From contig NZ_AUGR01000014.1 of NCBI RefSeq assembly GCF_000422765.1, positions 1 to 64,000 of the forward strand: a DNA stretch of 64,000 bases, given 5' to 3'. The stretch comes from Neptunomonas japonica DSM 18939. Its GTDB lineage: Bacteria > Pseudomonadota > Gammaproteobacteria > Pseudomonadales > Balneatricaceae. Shown piece after piece: positions 36,702-45,932 of the stretch; position 1 is the stretch's first letter, and the number at the start of each line of letters is the position of its first letter. Under the pieces are notes generated by a model, which did no database searches, was not told the origin of the DNA, and worked only from the letters and a program-made list of their open reading frames with translations. The translations under genes and the position numbers were made by a program.

Positions 36702-37220
36702 ATGAACAAAATAATGCTAATTGACGATGAACAACCCATCCTCAATGCCCTCGAACGACTGATAACACGTGCAGGCTGGCAAGTGAGTACATTCACCGAT
36801 CCATTACTAGCTCTGCATTGTGCCCGCTCCACTACTTTTTCATTAGTCATTTCAGACTACCGAATGGCTACGATGAATGGTGCTGAATTTCTCAATAAGC
36901 TTAATAAAATTCAGCCTGACATATATAAGGTTATGCTCAGCGGGCAAGCCGGTGAAGAAGGCATTATTAGCGCCATAAACCAAGCAGGCATTCAGCACTT
37001 TTTAAACAAACCTTGGGATAGCCAACAGCTTTTATCCTTACTAGAAAAAGGTGTAAGCGAATTCGAACACCGCCAACAGGAGCAGGTTAAGCTCAATAAG
37101 ACAACGCTCTCTAAGCAGGAAGTTAACGCCTGGTATGAAGAAGCATTAGAAAAGGATTCACCCGGTATTACTAACGTTCGAAGAAACTCGATGGGTTGGA
37201 TTGAGTTAGACGGAGTGTAG
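36702..37220 (+). CDS. Response regulator, receiver plus short tail
   Basis: The 172-residue protein starts with a receiver domain: acidic Asp8-Asp9 (LIDDEQPI), phosphoacceptor Asp52 (VISDYRMATMNG) and FLNKPWD with the conserved lysine. The C-terminal tail of about 45 residues (after GVSEFEH) has no domain I recognise; it includes RRNSMGWIEL. It lies 93 bp upstream of the H-NOX gene on the same strand and may be transcribed with the H-NOX and kinase genes. A role as phosphate sink or relay is possible. Confidence 0.82.
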   Translation: MNKIMLIDDEQPILNALERLITRAGWQVSTFTDPLLALHCARSTTFSLVISDYRMATMNGAEFLNKLNKIQPDIYKVMLSGQAGEEGIISAINQAGIQHFLNKPWDSQQLLSLLEKGVSEFEHRQQEQVKLNKTTLSKQEVNAWYEEALEKDSPGITNVRRNSMGWIELDGV

Positions 37221-37313
37221 AAAATACTTTCTCGCACGAATGATAAAAGCCGCTAATCTATAGTGAGTAATAATCTTTACTGCTCAGGGAATGGACAACT
37301 TAAGGAGTGAAAT

Positions 37314-37856
37314 ATGAAAGGGGTTATTTTTAATGTTTTAGAGGAAATGGTAGAAGAGCACTGTGGAATGGCAGTATGGAATGAAATACTGAATGAAGAT
37401 TTATCTGGTGACGGGATTTATACCGCAGGCGAAAGCTATCCTGACGAACAACTCTTCAGTTTAGTGGAGGCTGTTTGTGCTCGCACTAAACTACCTATGG
37501 AAAAAGTTGTTGGTGACTTTGTCGAGTTTCTTTTCGCACAATTGGCAGCTAGGCATCCAGTTTTTCTAGAAAACCCAACTGACTTAAAAAGCTTTCTTAA
37601 AAGTATAGATTCGGTCATACACGTTGAGGTAAGAAAACTTTATGACAACCCAAACCTACCAGAGTTTGAATATGACGAACCTGACCCCGATATATTAGTA
37701 ATGCACTATCGATCACCTCGTAAGCTTTGCGTATTAGCAGAAGGGTTAATTAGAGGTGCGGCTGCACATTACAAAACAAGCGTCGAGATAAGCCACCCTA
37801 TTTGTATGCATAAAGGTGCTGACCGCTGCGATTTACATGTAAGGTTCCTACCATGA
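37314..37856 (+). CDS. H-NOX heme nitric-oxide sensor
   Basis: The 180-residue protein has the H-NOX (HNOB) fold. His103 in SVIHVEVRKLY is the proximal heme ligand and HYRSPRKL holds the invariant Y-x-S-x-R heme-contact motif (Tyr132, Ser134, Arg136). H-NOX proteins bind NO at picomolar to nanomolar levels and control a partner kinase or cyclase. Its stop overlaps the start of a soluble histidine kinase by 4 bp (ATGA), the classical H-NOX/HnoK pair. AAGGAG precedes ATG 37314. In Shewanella and Vibrio this pair controls biofilm or colonisation through c-di-GMP. Confidence 0.94.
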   Translation: MKGVIFNVLEEMVEEHCGMAVWNEILNEDLSGDGIYTAGESYPDEQLFSLVEAVCARTKLPMEKVVGDFVEFLFAQLAARHPVFLENPTDLKSFLKSIDSVIHVEVRKLYDNPNLPEFEYDEPDPDILVMHYRSPRKLCVLAEGLIRGAAAHYKTSVEISHPICMHKGADRCDLHVRFLP

Positions 37857-38812
37857 GTGACGATGTAAACCCCTACCAGCAAGCGCATGCTCGTGAAAAA
37901 GCAGCCCGCCTAAAAGCCGAAATGTTACTCGAAGATAAGTCTCGTAAACTGTATCTTCAAAAGCAAAAGCTTGAGGAAAGTTATGCCAGATTGCGCCAGC
38001 AAGAATCAGCGATGCTTCAAAATGAAAAACTCGCTACGCTTGGCACACTGTCAGCCGGCATTGCACATGAAATTAACAATCCCCTTGCTTTCGTATTAAG
38101 TAATATGGAGAGCTTGAATAATTACACTTTATCTTTCCAAAAATTGTTACGGCTAAATCAAGTCTTACTACAAACAGATCAAGTGCCAGAAGACACACGT
38201 AATAGCCTTGCCAAATTAATTGATGAAGAAGATCTCAGCTTCGTTAGTGAAGATATATCTGAGCTACTCAAAGATACTGGGGATGGGCTTTGTAGAGTCC
38301 GCGATATTATTAACAATTTGCGTAGTTTTTCACGTACTCAGAATACAGACCAAGTAGAAACAGACCTATTAGCAGGGCTTAAGAGCACATTGAAGTTGCT
38401 AGATAGCGAACTTAAAGGCAATGTGGACCTACAACTCTCTTTGCACGAATTACCAAAAACAATCTGTAACCCTAACGAGCTAAATCAAGTATTTCTTAAC
38501 CTAGTCATTAACGCTAAACAAGCCACGGAAAACGCTAAAGATGCGACGGTTATCATTAGTAGTCGTTGCAAAAACGATACTATTTTCATTCGCATTCAGG
38601 ACAATGGCTGCGGTATGTCAGATGATGTAAAAAAGCAGATATTTGTACCTTTCTTTACAACAAAACCAGTCGGAAAGGGAACCGGCATGGGCATGGCCGT
38701 TGCTTACGGCATCATAGCAGACCATCAAGGGAAAATAGTTGTGCAAAGTAAAGAAGGAGTAGGAACCATCTTTGAAATTCAGTTACCCGTTGTTACAGAG
38801 ACACTTACCTAA
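37853..38812 (+). CDS. Soluble H-NOX-associated histidine kinase
   Basis: The 319-residue kinase has no transmembrane segments. The N-terminus is a coiled coil (about 10-60), followed by LATLGTLSAGIAHEINNPLAF with the phosphoacceptor His and an ATPase domain with NLVINAKQA, DNGCGMSDD and GKGTGMGMAVAYG. It matches HnoK proteins that are inhibited when NO binds H-NOX. Overlap with the H-NOX gene shows translational coupling. Likely partners are the receiver proteins at 35955, 36702, 34678 or 38883. Confidence 0.92.
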   Translation: MSDDVNPYQQAHAREKAARLKAEMLLEDKSRKLYLQKQKLEESYARLRQQESAMLQNEKLATLGTLSAGIAHEINNPLAFVLSNMESLNNYTLSFQKLLRLNQVLLQTDQVPEDTRNSLAKLIDEEDLSFVSEDISELLKDTGDGLCRVRDIINNLRSFSRTQNTDQVETDLLAGLKSTLKLLDSELKGNVDLQLSLHELPKTICNPNELNQVFLNLVINAKQATENAKDATVIISSRCKNDTIFIRIQDNGCGMSDDVKKQIFVPFFTTKPVGKGTGMGMAVAYGIIADHQGKIVVQSKEGVGTIFEIQLPVVTETLT

Positions 38813-38882
38813 TTATATTAGGAAGTAACTCTGCACGAGTTGAAAAGCACACTTGCCATGAATATATTTCAACCTCTCCAGA

Positions 38883-40037
38883 TCAGGCATGTTGTGCTTT
38901 TTTAAGCTCTTTAAGGTTGTAATCTATTTTATAAATCAACATATCTCGATCTACAGGTTTGCGCATCACTTCATGTACGCCCAACTTCATTGCTTCTTGA
39001 GCGCTTTCTTTATCCCCCGCTTTAGCCAAAACCAGTATTCTCGCATTTTGCAGTTCAGGATCATTCTTTATAGTATTGATAACATACAGCGGACTCATAT
39101 CCGGCAACCTAAGGTCAATCATAATGATATCGGGTTTCCATGTACGCATCAGTTGAATGGCATGCGTTGCACTAGCAGACACTTGAGCACTGTAGCCAGC
39201 AGCATTGAGTGTATCCCTGATGTTATCTCTAATAGACGAGTCATCTTCTATCAGTAATATATTGCTATCAGTAAAGGTGACTGGCTCTGGATTTTCTAGT
39301 TTCTTTTTCTTCAATTGAGCAATCGCAGCAACATCTTGTACGGCGTTATGTAGCTGCTGCTGTGTTTCTTTTTGATGGTCAGACACGCCTTTAATCAAGT
39401 TGTTTTCTGTATGTTTGTCGATTAAAGATCCAATTTCGTTTTTTTGACCCTGTGGTAAAGAGCCCTCTTCAAAGATGCTTTCTTTCATCTTCTCCATGGA
39501 GAAGGAAACAATTGATAATAGCTTCTCATAGCTAGCTTCATTGAGCCCGTCTAAGACGTCTTGGCAATTAACAACTTGATCAAAATAATTACACAGGTCA
39601 TCTAAACTAAACGAGCTTATAGCAGTAGGATCACGGTTATCTCGTACACGACGAATAAACCTTAAGCGCAGTAAAATATGGTAAGGGTCATATAATGGGC
39701 GGATTATAAAGTAGTCATCAAACACGTCTTTATTACATATAGAAAAAGCTTCTTTGAGCTCTTCACGACTACATAAAACAATCTTGCGATATAAAATGTT
39801 CGCAACGCATTGCTTGGAGCTGAGTAAGTGCAAATAACAGACTTCATTAGCTTGTAAAGTTTTAAGCCCCATTAAAAGCACATCAATTTTTTTATCGACA
39901 ATAATCTTTAGAGCCTCTTCCTCACTTTTAGCAATGTGAAATTGTGGAAAATGACGTTTTATCAGATTGCATACGGTTCTGATCTCCTCAACGTCATCAG
40001 TGACCAGCAATACTGAAAACCGGCCTGAGCTTCCCAT
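38883..40037 (-). CDS. Double-receiver signalling protein (degenerate REC plus REC)
   Basis: The 384-residue protein has two receiver-like domains with a helical linker of about 110 residues between them. In the first, the phosphoacceptor position is occupied by Gly in VLLMGLKT, so it is degenerate. The second is complete (NILLIEDDSSI, PDIIMIDLRLPDM, VMRKPVD). No DNA-binding, HD or EAL domain was found. It faces the H-NOX kinase gene convergently, 70 bp away, which suggests it is part of that circuit, perhaps as a receiver scaffold. Confidence 0.8.
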   Translation of the reverse strand: MGSSGRFSVLLVTDDVEEIRTVCNLIKRHFPQFHIAKSEEEALKIIVDKKIDVLLMGLKTLQANEVCYLHLLSSKQCVANILYRKIVLCSREELKEAFSICNKDVFDDYFIIRPLYDPYHILLRLRFIRRVRDNRDPTAISSFSLDDLCNYFDQVVNCQDVLDGLNEASYEKLLSIVSFSMEKMKESIFEEGSLPQGQKNEIGSLIDKHTENNLIKGVSDHQKETQQQLHNAVQDVAAIAQLKKKKLENPEPVTFTDSNILLIEDDSSIRDNIRDTLNAAGYSAQVSASATHAIQLMRTWKPDIIMIDLRLPDMSPLYVINTIKNDPELQNARILVLAKAGDKESAQEAMKLGVHEVMRKPVDRDMLIYKIDYNLKELKKAQHA

Positions 40038-40300
40038 AGCGACTCCTGATATTCCCTATCGTGATTAAAGTACACTCACGCTATTAACAATGATATATCC
40101 TAACCTTAGCCTAAAACTATAAAATCGCACATTTGTGTTTCAAAACAACGACACTAAAGTCTATACGTGACTTTTTAATTAAGCATTATTACAAAGCTAA
40201 CAAGCGGCATTGTTATCACCGTATCCCATTATTAAGTTAATAACCTGAACTTAAATCAAGTTTAGCGAACCCCTATACATATATTGAGCGATGAGATGCC

Positions 40301-41293
40301 TTAGGACTGCGTGCGTTGTTGGTACGCTTTGCGATATCGACTAGGAGATAAACCGAGACGCTGCTTAAACAACCTAAGCAATGAACTTTGACTACTATAA
40401 CCAACACGCTCTACGACCTGTTCAATACTTAAACTAGTTGTCTCTAAAAGTAACTTTGTGTATTCAAGCCGAAGGTGCTGAAAGTAGTCAGATATACTCA
40501 TATCATTGGCCTTTTTAAAGCGCCGTGACAATGTTCTTACGCTGACTGAATGCAGTCCCGCTAAACGCTCTACATCTAGTGGTAACGCAATCTCTTGTTG
40601 TAACCGGCTCTCCACTGCTAATACCAAGCTATCTTGATGGTCCGACTGGTTTTGCATAAAGAAGTATGGCGATGCGAAATTCTGACCTGCATCGATCAAC
40701 ATAGTGCGCGCACAACTCTGAGCGAGCTGTCGCCCCACTTGTTGCTCAACAATTTGTAACATCACACCTAAATTTGCTGTCATTGAGCCCGTAGTGAAAG
40801 TATTGGCATTTTTTACCAACAACTGATCCCCTCGCAACTTAACCGAAGGATATCGTTTGCTAAACAACTCAGTTAACCACCATGCCGTTGTGGCTTCATT
40901 TCCAGCAAGCACACCCGTTTGAGCCAATACAAAAACACCGCTGCAGTTAGCGGTAATTGTGACGCCCTTTTCTGCCTGTTGTTTTAACCAAGCACATTCT
41001 TTATCAAGCGCTTTAAGCTTGTGGAGCAAGGTATCCACATCATAATGATGAATGCCGGGGATGATAATTAAATCTGCATCACTCACTTCATCAAGAGTTG
41101 CGTCTGACATAACGCGCATTCCGTTGGAACACGTAATAAACTCCCCCGAAACCGACACCAAACGACACTGATAGAGATCTGACTCACCGCACTGCTGCTT
41201 CCATAGTGTATTGATGACATTGAACACATCAAATGGAGAGGTAACCCCAGAGGCTTGGCAGCCATCAAAGCCTAATCCGATTATTTTGTACAT
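40301..41293 (-). CDS. GlxA-type AraC-family regulator (DJ-1/PfpI plus HTH)
   Basis: From ATG 41293 the protein has 330 residues: an N-terminal DJ-1/PfpI-like domain (about 1-200, with NCSGVFVLAQTG around the nucleophile-elbow cysteine) and two C-terminal AraC helix-turn-helix motifs (VRTLSRRFKKANDMS, VERVGYSSQSSLLRLFKQ). A longer frame to 41398 crosses the divergent gene's promoter region and lacks a family match. It faces a carboxymuconolactone-decarboxylase-like gene 108 bp away and probably regulates it. The effector is unknown. Confidence 0.85.
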   Translation of the reverse strand: MYKIIGLGFDGCQASGVTSPFDVFNVINTLWKQQCGESDLYQCRLVSVSGEFITCSNGMRVMSDATLDEVSDADLIIIPGIHHYDVDTLLHKLKALDKECAWLKQQAEKGVTITANCSGVFVLAQTGVLAGNEATTAWWLTELFSKRYPSVKLRGDQLLVKNANTFTTGSMTANLGVMLQIVEQQVGRQLAQSCARTMLIDAGQNFASPYFFMQNQSDHQDSLVLAVESRLQQEIALPLDVERLAGLHSVSVRTLSRRFKKANDMSISDYFQHLRLEYTKLLLETTSLSIEQVVERVGYSSQSSLLRLFKQRLGLSPSRYRKAYQQRTQS

Positions 41294-41401
41294 ATTGGCC
41301 GACCCTGCACGTTTTATGACTACTTTATGACTGATTTTTAATGATCTTACAGGATAGACTAATAAACTCATCCAATAGAATAAAGTCAGTGGAGACAAAA
41401 C

Positions 41402-41986
41402 ATGACAGATTTATCCATCAGCCGATACCCTGTACCGAGTTTGGATAGCTTACCTGATGATATTCGGGAACGTATTTTAGCGGTTCAAGAAAAAGCACGC
41501 TTTATTCCTAATGTATTCCTAACGCTAGCACATCGCCCAGCTGAATTTAGAGCATTTTTTGCTTATCACGATGCGATTATGGAAAGAGAAGGCAGTACGC
41601 TAAGCCCTGCTGAAAAAGAGATGATTATTGTCGCGACAAGCGCAGCTAATGGCTGCCAATACTGTGTTGTGGCGCATGGTGCTTTATTACGTGTATTTGC
41701 GAAAGAGCCTTTATTGGCTGACCAGATAGCGGTCAACTATTTGCATGCACCCATTAGTGAACGTCAAAAAGCTATGTTGGCATTTTCTCTCAAGCTGTCT
41801 CGTACCCCAGAACGTGTACAAGACTCAGACTATGAAGCACTGAAGACACAGGGATTTGACGATGAAGACATTCTAGATATCACCGGAATTACTGCATTTT
41901 TCGGTTTATCAAACAGAATGGCGATTGTTACAAACATGCAGGCAAATACTGAGTTTTACACAATGGCACGTGAACCTAGAGCATAA
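41402..41986 (+). CDS. Carboxymuconolactone-decarboxylase/AhpD-family peroxidase-like protein
   Basis: The 194-residue protein belongs to the all-helical AhpD/CMD fold, in the branch annotated as peroxidase-related enzyme. AANGCQYCVVAHGAL holds the redox-active C-x-x-C with the following histidine, and SPAEKEMIIVATS lies just before. Such proteins may reduce peroxides or act as thiol antioxidants, but the substrate is unknown. The GlxA-type regulator is divergently oriented and likely controls it. Confidence 0.86.
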   Translation: MTDLSISRYPVPSLDSLPDDIRERILAVQEKARFIPNVFLTLAHRPAEFRAFFAYHDAIMEREGSTLSPAEKEMIIVATSAANGCQYCVVAHGALLRVFAKEPLLADQIAVNYLHAPISERQKAMLAFSLKLSRTPERVQDSDYEALKTQGFDDEDILDITGITAFFGLSNRMAIVTNMQANTEFYTMAREPRA

Positions 41987-42033
41987 CTGCTTGTTTGCGA
42001 ATCCTGATGTAGTTCAGGATTCGCAAGCTTTTC

Positions 42034-43242
42034 TTATACTGTGCGCTCAAGTATTTTATCGCAGATATAACCACCGATAGGTATCGCCGATGTAGCCGCA
42101 GGCGAAGGCGCATTACACACATGCAGACTACGCGGACTTTCCGCAAATAAGAAGTCATGAACTAACGATCCATCTTTCATCACAGCCTGCGCACGAATAC
42201 CTGCAGGATAAGGCTGGAGATCAGCCACTTCTAGTGTAGGGCAGTATTTTTGAACAAGCTTAAGGTAACCCGGCTTCCAAAGAGAGTTCTTCGTTTCAAC
42301 AATACCTGTCTTGATATGGCTTTTCAGCACACGCCAAAAACCGACAAAAGTCACCATATCCCATATATCGCGCAGACTGATATTAATACGGCCATAACCT
42401 TCACGCTTCCAACCTTGAACGGCGTTAGGTCCAACAGTCACACTACCATCAATCATTCGCGTTAAGTGAACGCCTAAAAACGGTAGGTCTGGGTCAGGAA
42501 TAGGATAGATAAGATGGTTAACGATCTTATTGTGCTTAGCCGGTAACTGGTAATATTCACCTCTGAAGGGAATAATTTGAAAATCGGTAGGGATACCCAA
42601 CATTTTGGTAGTTCGGTCCGCCATTAAACCAGAGCAAGTGATCAGGAATTTACCCGTAAAGGTTACCTTCTCATCATTATGAATCGCTTCAACGCTAATT
42701 TCGTCGGCACTCTCGTCAAGCCCCACGACTTTATGATTCAAGCGCGCATCTCCACCCATCTCGATGAAACGCTCGGCCATCTTAGTTGTTACTTGCTGGT
42801 AATTCACTATCGCCGTGTCTTTTACTAATATGCCACCCACGCCTATTATATTGGGCTCACGCACTTTTAGCTGCTCGGCATCGAGTAGCTCAACCGCAAT
42901 ATCATTTTGCTGGCAACGCTCAAACAAAGCATTCATACGTTCTAGTTCTAATGCATTTGTAGCAACTAATAGCTTGCCACATTGATCATAAGGAACGTCA
43001 TTTTGCTGGCAAAACTCCATCGTAGCGGCCACACCCGCTTTACAAAATTTTGCTTTAAGACTGCCCGGCGCATAATACACGCCCGCATGAATAACACCGC
43101 TGTTATGGCCCGTTTGATGCTTGGAATATACGGACTCTTTTTCCAGTAGTAACACTTTTTTATCTGGGAAACGTTGCTGCATTTGCCATGCGGTAGACAT
43201 ACCAACTATGCCGCCACCGATAATAATATAATCGTATGTCAT
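42034..43242 (-). CDS. lhgO: L-2-hydroxyglutarate dehydrogenase/oxidase
   Basis: LhgO oxidises L-2-hydroxyglutarate to 2-oxoglutarate, passing electrons to the quinone pool through FAD. The 402-residue protein begins with the FAD motif YIIIGGGIVGMSTAW, and GHNSGVIHAGVYYAPGSLKA is the family fingerprint. HVCNAPSPAATSAIPIGGYI closes the FAD site near the C-terminus. It follows glaH (csiD) by 186 bp on the same strand. Together the pair converts glutarate to 2-oxoglutarate, a route known from E. coli and pseudomonads. Confidence 0.94.
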   Translation of the reverse strand: MTYDYIIIGGGIVGMSTAWQMQQRFPDKKVLLLEKESVYSKHQTGHNSGVIHAGVYYAPGSLKAKFCKAGVAATMEFCQQNDVPYDQCGKLLVATNALELERMNALFERCQQNDIAVELLDAEQLKVREPNIIGVGGILVKDTAIVNYQQVTTKMAERFIEMGGDARLNHKVVGLDESADEISVEAIHNDEKVTFTGKFLITCSGLMADRTTKMLGIPTDFQIIPFRGEYYQLPAKHNKIVNHLIYPIPDPDLPFLGVHLTRMIDGSVTVGPNAVQGWKREGYGRINISLRDIWDMVTFVGFWRVLKSHIKTGIVETKNSLWKPGYLKLVQKYCPTLEVADLQPYPAGIRAQAVMKDGSLVHDFLFAESPRSLHVCNAPSPAATSAIPIGGYICDKILERTV

Positions 43243-43428
43243 CGCAATTATCCTGCTACTACTGAAGTTATTTTCTTTAAAAAAAGACGGGCTAACATAC
43301 GCTAGCCCGCCAAAGTATACCAGTGCCTATGTCACACGGTACTTACGAAACTCGGTTCTTAAAGTACTGCCCTCCACATAGGGCAGTACTTTACAAGAGA
43401 GGGTGAACTCTCACTAAATTAACAGTTC

Positions 43429-44382
43429 TTAGCGCGTAAAATGACCACGTTGGCGAAGCAATTCACGGCTTAATTCAGGATGTGCTGTAAACTTATCACG
43501 CCCGTGCAACCAGCAATGGTTTTGAACAACTAGCATTGATCCAACCGGTAAAGGAACGGCAATGTAATTAGGATCAGCTTCGATAGACTCTCCCATTTGG
43601 TAAAGGTACAAGCCTTCAGACATATTCTGTGGTTCAACAAACTGATCGATAAACGACATATGAGGCTTGCCGTTTATATCTTCTTCAAAGAAGATTGGGT
43701 GAGTAATTTTAGACTCAACATTTTTAGACTTTGGCGCACCCCAAACAAGGTCTTTTTTAGCTAATGGGTGATTATAGAATTTACCTAAGTCATCCCAATC
43801 ATCCAAATGAAGTAGCAAAGACTCTCCACCTTCCATATGTGCTTCACCTAGCTTTTGCATCAGTACAAAGTCGGTGCGTTCATTTACATAAGTGCCATCG
43901 GTATGCAACTCCATACGACGATGAGCTTGGCGTAAGTAACTATCAGAATTATCTTCATTAAGTACAGTGAAGCGAGCGTAATACTTACCATACATAGAGT
44001 CATGGTTTGGCATGCCGATTAGGTGAGAAATAGCAGTAGATAGCTTAACCTCAAACTCTGTACGAAGTTCACCGGCCTCAATGTTAGGTTCACCTTCATA
44101 TTGCAGCAAAAAAGCAGCCGTATCGCGGTTCTGCATGATCGAATTCAGACAACGTCCTAGCGTATTTTCAGTCAATACATCTAATCGATCAGCCGTGGCA
44201 TATCGAAGAAAAGGCTTATATTCCAACGCCTGTACAGGCCATTGCGCCATTGCATCTGCAAAGCCTTGGATAACGTCACCGCTTAACGTAACAACTTGCA
44301 GACGCTGGCTAGCGGCATGCGGCTTAACCGTAAAACCTACCGGTACCAATGGGGATTCAACTGCACGCAATAGAGCTGTCAT
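43429..44382 (-). CDS. glaH: Glutarate 2-hydroxylase (Fe/2-oxoglutarate-dependent)
   Basis: GlaH (CsiD) hydroxylates glutarate to L-2-hydroxyglutarate, using Fe(II), O2 and 2-oxoglutarate. The 317-residue protein keeps the iron facial triad: His160 and Asp162 in ELHTDGTYV (same numbers as E. coli) and a distal His293 in WLHGRDKF. It is divergent from a GntR regulator about 240 bp away, with three operator-like sites between. Downstream lhgO finishes the conversion to 2-oxoglutarate. Glutarate would come from lysine or cadaverine breakdown, whose genes are not in the window. Confidence 0.94.
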   Translation of the reverse strand: MTALLRAVESPLVPVGFTVKPHAASQRLQVVTLSGDVIQGFADAMAQWPVQALEYKPFLRYATADRLDVLTENTLGRCLNSIMQNRDTAAFLLQYEGEPNIEAGELRTEFEVKLSTAISHLIGMPNHDSMYGKYYARFTVLNEDNSDSYLRQAHRRMELHTDGTYVNERTDFVLMQKLGEAHMEGGESLLLHLDDWDDLGKFYNHPLAKKDLVWGAPKSKNVESKITHPIFFEEDINGKPHMSFIDQFVEPQNMSEGLYLYQMGESIEADPNYIAVPLPVGSMLVVQNHCWLHGRDKFTAHPELSRELLRQRGHFTR

Positions 44383-44432
44383 CTGCTTTTCTCCAAACTT
44401 AATATTATTTTATGCTACAACCTACGACTTAA

Positions 44433-44478
44433 CGTCGACGAATTACAATAATGTCGACATTTTACTCTTTCGTCAACA
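44433..44478. promoter_or_regulatory. Three operator-like sites at exact 19-bp spacing
   Basis: CGTCGACG (44433-44440), TGTCGACA (44452-44459) and CGTCAACA (44471-44478) start exactly 19 bp apart. The first two are palindromic; the third differs at one or two positions. GntR/FadR-type dimers bind TGT-n-ACA-like sites, so these are probably GlaR sites controlling glaH and perhaps glaR itself. Confidence 0.6.
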
Positions 44479-44624
44479 TTTATTTATATCATCTCGCTTA
44501 ACTATTTCGACCTCTTCACTTAAAATATGCTTGCCACTGTGTAAATTCAGTCACTTAGCTGTGATTGAATCATTACGAAGTTGGCAGGCAAAACAGACCA
44601 ATCCTCAAGGAGACGCAACATATT

Positions 44625-45314
44625 ATGCAAGAAGTAGCCAACAGCACCGCCGACAGCAAGGATAATTTTGCGTCTCAAGTCATGGGCCAACTGAAGCAAG
44701 ATATTTTGACGGGCTATTTCAAACCAGGTGAAAAACTACGTATGGCGCGATTAAAAGAGCGTTATCAAGTAGGTATAAGCCCTCTGCGTGAAGCACTCTC
44801 TCAGCTTTTGATAGAGCAACTCGTTATTGTCGAAAACCAGCGTGGTTTTCGGGTGCACCCTATATCAAAAGAAGAGATGTTAGATATCTATGAAACTCGT
44901 GCTTACATCGAAGCACTCTGTATCAATCTAGCGATAGAACGAGGCGATGATGAGTGGGAAGCCGGCATTTTAGCAGCGGCCCATAAAATGCGAAAATTCA
45001 GTACGCTATTAGAAAAAGAACCTCACGAGTGGGAACGACGCCATCAAGCATTTCACTCTGCTATAGCTGAAGGCTGCCAATCCCCAACGTTGTTACACGT
45101 ACGCCGATCACTCTACGAAAAAGCCTCTCGTTACCGTAACCTTTGGCTGAAGAAAAACATGCTGGACAGTCAGATTTTTGATGCTAACCAAAAAGAACAT
45201 GATAGCTTGATAGATGCGTTACTTAATCATGATGCAGGTAAGGCAAGAGAACTTATTAGAGAGCACCTATTAAGCCCAAGCCGTACCCTACTGACAACGG
45301 AAGGCTTTGAATAA
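44625..45314 (+). CDS. glaR: GntR/FCD-family regulator, probable glutarate repressor
   Basis: From ATG 44625 (AAGGAG 10 bp upstream) the protein has 229 residues: a GntR winged helix (about 15-80, with GISPLREALSQLL) and a helical FCD ligand domain with the expected His/Asp residues (AFHSAIAEGC, EHDSLIDALL). It matches GlaR (CsiR), which represses glutarate genes until glutarate or L-2-hydroxyglutarate binds. Divergence from glaH with three sites between them agrees. Confidence 0.88.
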   Translation: MQEVANSTADSKDNFASQVMGQLKQDILTGYFKPGEKLRMARLKERYQVGISPLREALSQLLIEQLVIVENQRGFRVHPISKEEMLDIYETRAYIEALCINLAIERGDDEWEAGILAAAHKMRKFSTLLEKEPHEWERRHQAFHSAIAEGCQSPTLLHVRRSLYEKASRYRNLWLKKNMLDSQIFDANQKEHDSLIDALLNHDAGKARELIREHLLSPSRTLLTTEGFE

Positions 45315-45324
45315 CGTTTAAACG

Positions 45325-45786
45325 TTAATAAATACCAACATCAAGGCCTGCTGCCATGGTCATCCCTAGCTCTTCACACTGATCTAAAAAGGATATTTGC
45401 CAATCACCACGACACACAAGTGGTGCTTGAATCCAAGTCCAGCGTAACCCCGTACAAATAGTTTCAACAGCCCGACAAGTACCGGTACCATCATTCCCTG
45501 CCCGCACATATAGCGCACATGGCAAGCCCTGCTTCACTTCTAGGCAGGGGTAGTAACAACGATCGAAAAAGTCCTTGAGTGCGCCACTCATATAAGCCAA
45601 GTTTTCTGTAGTACCCAAAATAATAGCATCGCAAGCTAAAACATCTTCAGGTGTGGTTTCCAACGGTGGAACCCAACGAGCTTGTACCTGCTCGATATCT
45701 GGATGCTGTGCTCCTTTTAAAACGGCCTCAACCATTAAACGAGTATTTTCAGAAGGGGCATGCGCAACAATCAATAATGTTTTCAT
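45325..45786 (-). CDS. Flavodoxin-like NAD(P)H-dependent oxidoreductase
   Basis: The 153-residue protein has a flavodoxin-like fold: TLLIVAHAPSENTR lies at the phosphate-binding loop and ILGTTENLAYMSGALKDFFDR at the second FMN loop. Members act as FMN-dependent reductases or multimeric flavodoxins. It ends 10 bp after the convergent glaR stop. It is not clearly part of the ABC-transporter operon beyond it, as about 145 bp separate them, and no partner is obvious. Confidence 0.75.
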   Translation of the reverse strand: MKTLLIVAHAPSENTRLMVEAVLKGAQHPDIEQVQARWVPPLETTPEDVLACDAIILGTTENLAYMSGALKDFFDRCYYPCLEVKQGLPCALYVRAGNDGTGTCRAVETICTGLRWTWIQAPLVCRGDWQISFLDQCEELGMTMAAGLDVGIY

Positions 45787-45932
45787 ATTTTTTTAGCTTC
45801 GATAAAGAAGCTTCTTTGCTCAAATAACCGTATTCACCCTAGCATATACTGATTTCTGGGCTTATAACAAACTCGAAGAACAGACGAATAAAATGTTATT
45901 CAGCAGGCTGGAGCCAGAGGCATACCTCTCTG

